Of a stretch of 64,000 nucleotides of DNA, positions 26,136-32,431 are shown piece after piece; the first letter of the stretch is position 1, and every line of letters starts with the position of its first letter. Below the pieces are notes generated by a model. That model did no database searches. It was given only the letters and a program-made list of their open reading frames with translations, and was not told the origin of the DNA. Source of the stretch: Acidobacteriota bacterium (lineage in GTDB: Bacteria; Acidobacteriota; Thermoanaerobaculia; Multivoradales; JBCCEF01); assembly GCA_039030395.1 (NCBI GenBank), contig JBCCEF010000002.1, forward strand, positions 1-64,000, written 5' to 3'. Made by a program: the position numbers and the translations under genes.

Positions 26136-26850
26136 CGGCCGCTTCCTCCTCGTTCTCGCCGTCCTCCCCTGTGCGCAGCTCGTCGATGGTGCCGGTGGCT
26201 TCGCCGCGGCCTTCGCAGTGGGCACAGGTCAAGACCAGCGTTTCCGGATGATCCCGGCGCCACTCCGACCAGCGGTGTATGGCCCAGGCATCGTCGGGCA
26301 GCTCGGCGAGCTGCTCGCCGGTGAAGGCCCCCTCGCGGGACTCGCCCGACGCCTGGTGCCAGAGGGAGTCGGTCTTGGTGTCGTACATCATGAGGTTCCC
26401 ATCGATCAATTTGCCGGAAACTCCCAGGGTTAACTCTTCATCTCCAACACGGCGGTCGTGGACCACGACCGATTGTTCGGACGGTCACCAGGATGCCGCG
26501 ATCGGCTGTCCTCCTACCCGGTCGTTGACGATCTGGTGGTTCTTGAGGACGTAGAGCGGGTAGGCCCGCGACTCGCCCCCGGCGCTCACCCCGACGACGC
26601 TGACGCCGCCGGCCAGCGTCGCGTCTTCGGCGGCCAGCAGGGTCGGGCGGACGAGGGCCAGTTTGGCGTCCTTGGCGCGGTATTCCAGCAGGCCGTGGAA
26701 CGGCTTGCCGCCGGTGACCGTCTCGGCTTGGCTGCCGTGGGCATCTGGCGTTTCGGCGCCCGGGGTGGGCTCGCTCGACGAGCACCCCAGCAGGGAAAAG
26801 GTGGTCAATATCGCGCTCAGGGTGGTCCAGGGGAGGGATCGTTTGCTCAA
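26122..26850 (-). CDS. DUF3179 lipoprotein with in-frame TGA (candidate selenoprotein)
   Basis: Read through one TGA this is a 242-residue DUF3179 protein. The N-terminus is a lipoprotein signal (lipobox LLGC, about residue 22). The first part ends YVLKNHQIVNDRVGGQPIAA then S-W-TGA-P-S-E-Q-S; the same frame resumes with VVVHDRRVG, LGVSGKLIDGNLMMYDTKT and SLWHQASGE, all family hallmarks. As I recall the family, the interrupted site reads Y-C-P-L-C; TGA (26487-26485) replaces its first Cys and Glu its second. A hairpin sits at the distance expected for a bacterial SECIS. Both halves keep frame and family sequence, which argues against decay. The ATG overlaps the CRTAC1 stop. If TGA is not decoded, this is a pseudogene or makes a 121-residue product. 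Confidence 0.78.
26453..26471 (-). promoter_or_regulatory. Candidate bacterial SECIS hairpin
   Basis: Just after the TGA at 26487-26485, minus-strand CGGTCGTG (26471-26464) pairs perfectly with CACGACCG (26460-26453) around a GTC loop. The loop begins with G, about 21 nt past the TGA. This fits the general bacterial SECIS rule as I know it (apical loop some 16-37 nt downstream, G in its first two positions). Confidence 0.55.
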
Positions 26851-28718
26851 GGCTCGGTCTCCGGAGTGGATGAAAAGAGATCGCCCCAGGGTCGTGGGGC
26901 GACGGGTTCGTCGGGTACGGCTCGCCAGCGCTGCGAGGCCTGATCGAAGGCCAGCACGCGGTCGAGGGGTAGTGATTCGAATCGGCTGACGCTGTGGTCC
27001 GGCCAGGTGATTTCGACGTCCGCTTCGGCGGCGGCGCCGAGGCCGAAGTGGAGCGTTGCCGAATGGCTGCCGAGGTAGCTCTCGCCGATCGTCCGCCAGG
27101 CCGTATGGTGCCGCTCGCCGCCGTCCTCGCCGATCGTCCGCACCACCACCTTGGCGCCGGCCGCCCAGCGGTTCTTGGCGCTTCCCACGAGCTGCACGCC
27201 AAGCCAGCGACCGAGGCGCTCGGAGCGGTTGTACAGCAGCAAAGGCGAGGCGCCGTGGACCAGAACGCCGACGTCGACCCGCCCGTCGCGATCGACATCG
27301 GCGAAGGACATGCCGCGGCCGACGAACAGCTTGCCGAAAACCTCACCCGCCATTTCCGATACTTCGCGATAGGTGCCGTCGTCCCGGGCATAGAGCATCA
27401 GCTTCTGGGGGATCATCTTCGGATCGCTCAGCACTTCGAGGGTCCATTCGTCTTCCACCGTGGAGCCGTTGACCAGGAACAGGTCCGCCCGGCCGTCGAG
27501 GTCGAAGTCTCGGAATCCGGTCCCCCAGCCGACGAGATCGCGGCCGATCGGGCCGAGTCCGTGTTCGAAGGTCCAGTCCTCGAAAAACACCTCGCCGGCG
27601 TCCGAGCGGTTGAGGTAGAGGGCGTTTTCTTCGCCCACCCAGTGGGTGAGGAAGAGATCCACCCGCCGGTTGCCGTCGACGTCGTGGACGCCGATGCCCA
27701 TGCCGGCGCGGGGATCGCTGGTGCCCGCCGAGACGGTGATGTCTTCAAAGCCATCGCCCCGGTTGCGGAACAAGCGGTCAAAACTCTGGTCGTTCGCCAC
27801 GTAGAGATCCTGCCGGCCGTCGTCGTCGACGTCGACGAACACCGCCTGCAGGCCGCGCCCTCGGGGGTCGTCGACGCCGGCTTCGGCGGCGATGTCCACA
27901 AAGCGGCCCGAGCCGTCGTTTTGCAGCAGCAAGTTGGGCTGGGGAGGGTAGTTGGCGGGGGTCGTCATGGTGCCCGGGCGACCGCCCACTAGCGGGCGGT
28001 TGCGGGCGCGATCCCAGGGAAAATCGACGTAGCACGGCACGTAGATGTCGAGATCACCGTCGCCGTCGTAGTCCGCGGCGGCGGCTCCCGTCGCCTGGCA
28101 GGGGACGGCGCCCAGGCCGGCGGCAATGCTGCGATCTTCGAAGGTGCCGTCGCCGCGATTGCGATAGAGCACGATCTTGTCGATGCCGGTGATCAGCAGG
28201 TCGAGCCAGCCGTCGCCGTCGAGGTCGGCCCACAGCACGCCGTTGTCCCAACCGACGTGGCCAACGCCGGCCGCCTCGGTCACGTCGCGGAAGGTTCCGT
28301 CGCCCTGGTTGCGAAACAGCCGGCCGCCCTGGCGCTGCGCTTCGAGGGCCGCGCGCTCCATCAGCGCGGGTCCCGCGAAGTTGGCCAAGTACAGATCATC
28401 GAAGCCGTCGTTGTCGTAATCGCCGAAGGCCAGGCCGGAACCGTTGTCCTCCGGCAACAGCGCCGCGCGCACGGCGTTGAAGTGCTGAAAGTCGATGCCC
28501 GCAGCGGCGGCGCCCTCGACGAATCGCAGGCTTGTGCCGGGGGTCTCCGCGGTCGCCGCCGGGTCGCCCGGCGCGGGGGCGCAGCCGGCCAGTGGCAAGA
28601 GCGCCAGAGCGGACGCGATGATCGGCGGCCGGGCGATGCGGGCGAGTCGGCAGAAAGCGGCGCTCCGCCGGCCCCCGGCCGCCGCTGCGGTGACGGGGTG
28701 TGAGTGGAGTGGGTTCAT
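26847..28718 (-). CDS. CRTAC1/ASPIC-UnbV FG-GAP repeat lipoprotein
   Basis: A 623-residue exported protein with lipobox LAGC (about residue 46). It has at least seven FG-GAP/VCBS blades with calcium-loop patterns (FGDYDNDGFDDLYL, WADLDGDGWLDLLI, AADYDGDGDLDIYV, FVDVDDDGRQDLYV, FRDFDLDGRADLFL, FADVDRDGRVDVGV), so a beta-propeller, then a C-terminal ASPIC/UnbV domain (NRWAAGAKVVVR, SYLGSHSATLHFGLG, ITWPDHS). Such proteins are common and numerous in Acidobacteriota and of unclear role. It is the first gene of an overlapping operon with the DUF3179 and TlpA-like proteins; all three carry lipoprotein signals, so they may work together at a membrane surface. Confidence 0.88.
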   Translation of the reverse strand: MNPLHSHPVTAAAAGGRRSAAFCRLARIARPPIIASALALLPLAGCAPAPGDPAATAETPGTSLRFVEGAAAAGIDFQHFNAVRAALLPEDNGSGLAFGDYDNDGFDDLYLANFAGPALMERAALEAQRQGGRLFRNQGDGTFRDVTEAAGVGHVGWDNGVLWADLDGDGWLDLLITGIDKIVLYRNRGDGTFEDRSIAAGLGAVPCQATGAAAADYDGDGDLDIYVPCYVDFPWDRARNRPLVGGRPGTMTTPANYPPQPNLLLQNDGSGRFVDIAAEAGVDDPRGRGLQAVFVDVDDDGRQDLYVANDQSFDRLFRNRGDGFEDITVSAGTSDPRAGMGIGVHDVDGNRRVDLFLTHWVGEENALYLNRSDAGEVFFEDWTFEHGLGPIGRDLVGWGTGFRDFDLDGRADLFLVNGSTVEDEWTLEVLSDPKMIPQKLMLYARDDGTYREVSEMAGEVFGKLFVGRGMSFADVDRDGRVDVGVLVHGASPLLLYNRSERLGRWLGVQLVGSAKNRWAAGAKVVVRTIGEDGGERHHTAWRTIGESYLGSHSATLHFGLGAAAEADVEITWPDHSVSRFESLPLDRVLAFDQASQRWRAVPDEPVAPRPWGDLFSSTPETEP

Positions 28719-28749
28719 GGTCGGTGATTTCTCAAGATACTTGTCTAGG

Positions 28750-29601
28750 CTAGCGATGGGTGGTGATGCGGCCGAAGGTGCTCTTGGTACCCCAGATTCC
28801 TCGCCGCAGGCACTCGAGCTGCACGATCTGGCTGTGGTCCACGAAGAGGTTGACGTCGATTCCGTAATTCTTGATATACCACGAAAAGACCTCCGGGTCG
28901 GCGGCTTCGAACATCACGTTCTCCATCCCCACATGCTTCATGATCTTCGCCGCCACGTCCGTTCGCCACGGATCGGCGTTCTCGGTGATGCCCTCGGATT
29001 CGATCATCACGATCGAGGCGCCGGCGTCGAGACACTCGTTCGCCGTGTCGATCAAGATTTGCGGGTCGCGAGTCCCTTCGGCCTCCAGCTCGGCCTGGCT
29101 GGTGTCGCCGCCGGCGCCGAACTGGATGCCGATCTCCGGCTTCGGTTTGAGGCCCGCCTTCTTGACCTTCTGGATCAGGCGGATCAAGTCCGGGGTCGGA
29201 AGCTGGATGAAGCCGGTGGACAGCTCGATCATGTCGAATTCCAGCCGCTTGCACTCCTCGATGTAGGCGTCGATCTCCTGCGGCGCCCGCGACAGCACGT
29301 TCTCGATCCAGCCGCCGGTGGACACGTAAACGCCGTGATCGTGACAGATACGGTTGAGGTTCCTCACGTACTCCGGTGGCATCAACGAGAACGAGCCGCC
29401 GGCGTACTTGTAGCCATCGACGTGCTCGCCCATGCCTTCGAGCAGCTCGCGGGTGTAGGTGGGCGTGACCATCGCGTAGTAGGGCCCGCGAATCTCCGTG
29501 ATCGACCGGGTGCGCGGTTTGGGATCGCGCTCGTTCATGGGGACGAAGGGAAACGCGCGGGACTGCCAGAGTTGCGACTGTTCTTTTTCAGACAAGGTCA
29601 T
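28750..29601 (-). CDS. ComA-like (phosphosulfolactate synthase family) protein
   Basis: A 283-residue TIM-barrel protein resembling the ComA/HSA32 family: GYKYAGGSFSLMPPEYV, the YVSTGGWIENVL loop, IEECKRLEFDMIELSTGFI, LKPKPEIGIQFGAGGD, AGASIVMIESEGIT, VMFEAADPEVFSWYIKNYG and LRRGIWGTKSTFGR at the end. ComA of methanogens joins sulfite to phosphoenolpyruvate on the way to coenzyme M; most bacterial members have no assigned reaction, and I do not claim this one is identical. CAGGAGA precedes the ATG. It follows an MmgE/PrpD gene by 21 bp, so the two probably act in one pathway on a small carboxylic acid. Confidence 0.65.
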   Translation of the reverse strand: MTLSEKEQSQLWQSRAFPFVPMNERDPKPRTRSITEIRGPYYAMVTPTYTRELLEGMGEHVDGYKYAGGSFSLMPPEYVRNLNRICHDHGVYVSTGGWIENVLSRAPQEIDAYIEECKRLEFDMIELSTGFIQLPTPDLIRLIQKVKKAGLKPKPEIGIQFGAGGDTSQAELEAEGTRDPQILIDTANECLDAGASIVMIESEGITENADPWRTDVAAKIMKHVGMENVMFEAADPEVFSWYIKNYGIDVNLFVDHSQIVQLECLRRGIWGTKSTFGRITTHR

Positions 29602-29622
29602 TCTCCTGGGCCGGTTTGCGGC

Positions 29623-31017
29623 CTAAGCTTCGAGGTTTCCGAGGATGGCGGCGAAGTCGCGGGCGCTGATCTGCTCGATATTGCGCACCGCGTCGACGAT
29701 GGCTCGGCGGGTTCGCTCCGAGGTGAAAGGCTGCGCCAGATCGTTGAATTTCGCGATCACCGTCGGCCAGCTCATCGGCCGGGTATGGAAGCCCTCGTAG
29801 TCGGTCTTGGTGACGCGGTGGACGGTGCCGTTTTCGAGGGTGATCGCGAGATCGGCGCAGAGTTCCCCCGGGAAGCGGTCGGTGTACTCCTGCTTGGGCC
29901 GGACGGTGAACCGCTGGATGAGACTTTGAATGTCCTGCCGCGTCACCCGGTCGCCTTCGTACTGGGCCGGCAGCACGTTGCCGTCGATGAGCGCCACGCC
30001 CACCATGTACTGCAGGGAATGGTCGGCCTCTTCCTTGGTGCGGACGATCGTCTTGTCGCCCTCTTCGCCGCCGCCGATGATGTGGAAAGCGACGTCGAAG
30101 ATGTCGATCTCGATGTGGCGGATCTGGTCCCAGGTGAAGCCGTGCTCGGCCTGGAGCTCCAGGGCGCCCTCGATGGAGGATTGGGAGTGGATCTCGGCGT
30201 TGTACTTCTTGATGATCGAGCGCTTGACGTTTTCGAGGTCTTCTTGCGCCCAGTCGATGTGGAAGGGGCCGGCGATAGACTCTTTGAACCCCTTGTTGCC
30301 TTCGAAGACCTCCTCCGGCCCGGTGATGCCCCGGTGGGCCAAGAAGGCGGCGTGCGTGCCGACGAAGCCGGTGTTGGGGTAGGCCAACCCCTTCCAGTGC
30401 GACAGTGCGCCGGTGCGGGTACAGCGCAGCGCGTTGTTGCAGGTGCCCGAAATGGCGATGGCGTTGGCGGTCTTTTCCGGATCAAGGCCGAGAGCCCGGG
30501 CGACGCCCGCTGCCGATGCATAGGCGCCCTGTACGGTGTGGTCGAATCCCTTGGCTCGGACCGGCGCCTCGTCGCACAGTCGTCCCTGCACCTGGTATGC
30601 CGCGGCCATCGCCGTCAACAGGCGGTCGCCGGAGGCGTCGGCGTACTCGGCGGCGGCGAGCACGGCGCCGAAGTTGTCGGACTGGTGGCAGGTCTCACCC
30701 TTCGCCAGATAGCTGTCCATGAAGTCCAGGTATCGGCTGAGAGCGCCGTTGTAGAAAGCCGCCCGGTCCGGCGCGCTCTTGCCGCCGCCGATCAGGGTGC
30801 AGTGGGGGCTGCCGCCAAAGTCTTTGTGGTGGGCCCGGATCATTTGGATCGGCTCGCCTTCGAGGGCGCCGATGGCGACCCCGATGGTGTCGACGATCCG
30901 CTTCTTGAGTTCTTCTCTCGCTTCCTGGGACATCCTTCGGTGGTCCGTGCCGGCGACGAAGCGGCCGAGCTGCCGAACTTCCGTGTCCTTGGGTGCCGCC
31001 TGACTCTCGGTAGTCAT
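29623..31017 (-). CDS. MmgE/PrpD family protein
   Basis: A 464-residue protein of the MmgE/PrpD fold. Typical blocks are VDTIGVAIGALEGEP, AAFYNGALSRYLDFMDSY, HQSDNFGAVLAAAEYA, KGFDHTVQGAYASAAGVARALGL (written here only in part), IAISGTCNNALRCTRTG and YNAEIHSQSSIEGALEL. Known members are 2-methylcitrate dehydratase, cis-aconitate decarboxylase and iminodisuccinate epimerase; all act on small di- or tricarboxylates. The ATG at 31017 has AAGGA upstream, and the longer open frame upstream lacks family sequence. It is first in a two-gene operon with the ComA-like gene; a 24-bp palindrome lies about 100 bp upstream. The substrate is open. Confidence 0.82.
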   Translation of the reverse strand: MTTESQAAPKDTEVRQLGRFVAGTDHRRMSQEAREELKKRIVDTIGVAIGALEGEPIQMIRAHHKDFGGSPHCTLIGGGKSAPDRAAFYNGALSRYLDFMDSYLAKGETCHQSDNFGAVLAAAEYADASGDRLLTAMAAAYQVQGRLCDEAPVRAKGFDHTVQGAYASAAGVARALGLDPEKTANAIAISGTCNNALRCTRTGALSHWKGLAYPNTGFVGTHAAFLAHRGITGPEEVFEGNKGFKESIAGPFHIDWAQEDLENVKRSIIKKYNAEIHSQSSIEGALELQAEHGFTWDQIRHIEIDIFDVAFHIIGGGEEGDKTIVRTKEEADHSLQYMVGVALIDGNVLPAQYEGDRVTRQDIQSLIQRFTVRPKQEYTDRFPGELCADLAITLENGTVHRVTKTDYEGFHTRPMSWPTVIAKFNDLAQPFTSERTRRAIVDAVRNIEQISARDFAAILGNLEA

Positions 31018-31112
31018 TTTCCTTGGGTCTCCTATCGTGCTGTCAGCGGCCCCCCCGCGGTCCGGCGCCGGAGCGCCTCGGAGCCGCGGTAGCCGCGAAA
31101 GGTGCCAATACT

Positions 31113-31137
31113 GGACCAATATAGTACTATTTTGGTC
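31113..31137. promoter_or_regulatory. 24-bp palindromic operator (site 3)
   Basis: 31114-31137 is a near-perfect palindrome: the half GACCAATATAGT matches the reverse complement of the other half at 11 of 12 positions. Inside it GGACC-AATAT-AGTAC (31113-31127) fits the dyad seen at four other sites. TGCCAATACTGGAC just before and into the dyad (31103-31116) is identical to the bases at site 5. It lies between the MmgE/PrpD gene and the divergent 31214/nitroreductase pair. Confidence 0.65.
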
Positions 31138-31213
31138 AACACCGAAAGGGCGGCGCCCCCGATTGGGCCGTTCTGCCCCCACTCAACCCGTCATCGAAGC
31201 CATGGAGAGTACG

Positions 31214-31657
31214 ATGCCCGCCTCACAATCCGCCCCCCTCGGGCTTTCCGATCTGACCGAAGACGAGTGTCTGGTCGTCTCCATCTCGCGCGCCTGGCGA
31301 CGGCTTGGCCCGACCCAGGCGGTGGCCGAGCACAGCATCGCGCGGCTACTGCAGAAGGATCGGATCTACCCGGCGCTCGACGCCCTGTTCGCCACCTTCG
31401 GCCCGCTGTTCGCAGATGAGCCCGCCGAAGCCGACGCTTCCGATCTCCTGTCGCGCAGTGAACAGGCGCTCCTCGACCGGCTGACCGCGGAGGATGTGCA
31501 CCAGCGCCAGCCGCCGGAAGTCCGGGCGTGCAGGGCAGCCCTCGGACAGGCCCGCATCGAGCTGCGGCCCCTCGGCAGCATCGAGCGGTCGGGGTACGAC
31601 CGGCTGATGGATCGGATGTCTCGTAGCTATCAAATCTCGATGCGCCGGCCCATGTGA
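31214..31657 (+). CDS. Unrecognised 147-residue protein
   Basis: A soluble, mostly helical, charged protein with no family I recognise. The N-terminal half contains LTEDECLVVSISRAWRRLGP followed by a helix AVAEHSIARLLQKD; the C-terminal part is rich in Arg, Glu and Leu. The ATG at 31214 has GGAGAG a few bases upstream; another ATG at 31202 would add four residues. Its stop lies 16 bp before a nitroreductase-like gene on the same strand, so the two are probably co-transcribed, and a palindromic operator sits about 80 bp upstream. It may be a small partner of the nitroreductase-like protein; nothing in the sequence shows the function. Confidence 0.6.
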   Translation: MPASQSAPLGLSDLTEDECLVVSISRAWRRLGPTQAVAEHSIARLLQKDRIYPALDALFATFGPLFADEPAEADASDLLSRSEQALLDRLTAEDVHQRQPPEVRACRAALGQARIELRPLGSIERSGYDRLMDRMSRSYQISMRRPM

Positions 31658-31673
31658 GGGGGTTCCGAGCGTC

Positions 31674-32303
31674 ATGTCCATTCAAGCCGTGATCCTGAAC
31701 CGCAGGACCGAAAAGGTGCTGTGCGACGTGGAGTCTTACCGACCGGTGCCGCCGGAGGTGGCCGAGCGCAACCGCAAGACCGTTCTCGAGGCCGTCAAGG
31801 CGGCCGGCTGGGCCCCGTATCACCACACTCGCGGAGTCGCGGGAATCCCCGAACCCTGGCGGGTTCATATCCTGTGGCACGACGACGTCCGGAAGGCGGC
31901 GGTCTACCTGCGGGACGAGCTTCAAAACACCACCAAGGTGCCGAAGCTGGCGGCCGCCGCGAGCGTCGTCATTTTGGTCACCTGGCTGCCGCAGTTCTAC
32001 GAATTGGCCGCGCGCAGCGACGGGCAGGTCGCCATCGACGAAGAACACCTGGCGGCGGCCTCGGCCATGGTGCAGAATCTCCTGCTGCTGCTCACCGAGC
32101 AGGGCATGGGGACCTACTGGGGAAGCGGCGGGGTGTTTCGCAAACCGGAAATGTTCGACTACTTGGGTATTCCGCGGGGCGAGCGCCTACTGGCGGCGCT
32201 GCATGTGGAATACCGGGAGATGATGGATCCTGGGAAGGAACGCCGGCCCGGCAAGAACCGCCACAAGCGCACCGACGCCTGGATCCGCGAGATCTCCCTT
32301 TAG
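31674..32303 (+). CDS. Nitroreductase-family flavoprotein
   Basis: A 209-residue protein that looks like the nitroreductase fold: an N-terminal helix followed by KTVLEAVKAAGWAPYHH (FMN-contact region with an unusual HH), PEPWRVHILW as the first strand, AAAASVVILVTWLP, the core helix AAASAMVQNLLLLLTEQGMGTYWGSG and the late FDYLGIPRGERLLAALHVEY. The family uses FMN and NAD(P)H for two-electron reduction or dehydrogenation. GAGGGGG is 11 nt upstream of the ATG. It is paired with the small gene before it and divergent from the MmgE/PrpD operon. The substrate is unknown. Confidence 0.75.
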   Translation: MSIQAVILNRRTEKVLCDVESYRPVPPEVAERNRKTVLEAVKAAGWAPYHHTRGVAGIPEPWRVHILWHDDVRKAAVYLRDELQNTTKVPKLAAAASVVILVTWLPQFYELAARSDGQVAIDEEHLAAASAMVQNLLLLLTEQGMGTYWGSGGVFRKPEMFDYLGIPRGERLLAALHVEYREMMDPGKERRPGKNRHKRTDAWIREISL

Positions 32304-32336
32304 CAGGCTGGGTGAATTAGGCTTCGCCCGATGACT

Positions 32337-32373
32337 CCAGAAACCTCTGGCGCCATCGAGCCCTGCGGGCTCG
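32337..32373. terminator. Paired hairpins between convergent genes
   Basis: CCAGA-AACC-TCTGG (32337-32350) and CGAGCCC-TGC-GGGCTCG (32357-32373) stand between the converging nitroreductase and flavoprotein genes. The second hairpin core, GCCCTGCGGGCTCGG, also occurs at 62442-62456, so this may be a dispersed intergenic repeat that also stops transcription. Confidence 0.45.
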
Positions 32374-32431
32374 GGGCAGGCTGAGAAAGTTCTTGCTCGA
32401 TCAGCCGCCTGCTAGACGACGAGCCCTCCGC

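Noticed and set aside
26847-28718. UnbV member of the enediyne cluster
   Set aside because: The protein has an ASPIC/UnbV domain, but it lies 25 kb from the PKS in another operon, and such proteins are very common in Acidobacteriota, so a link to the PKS is not supported.
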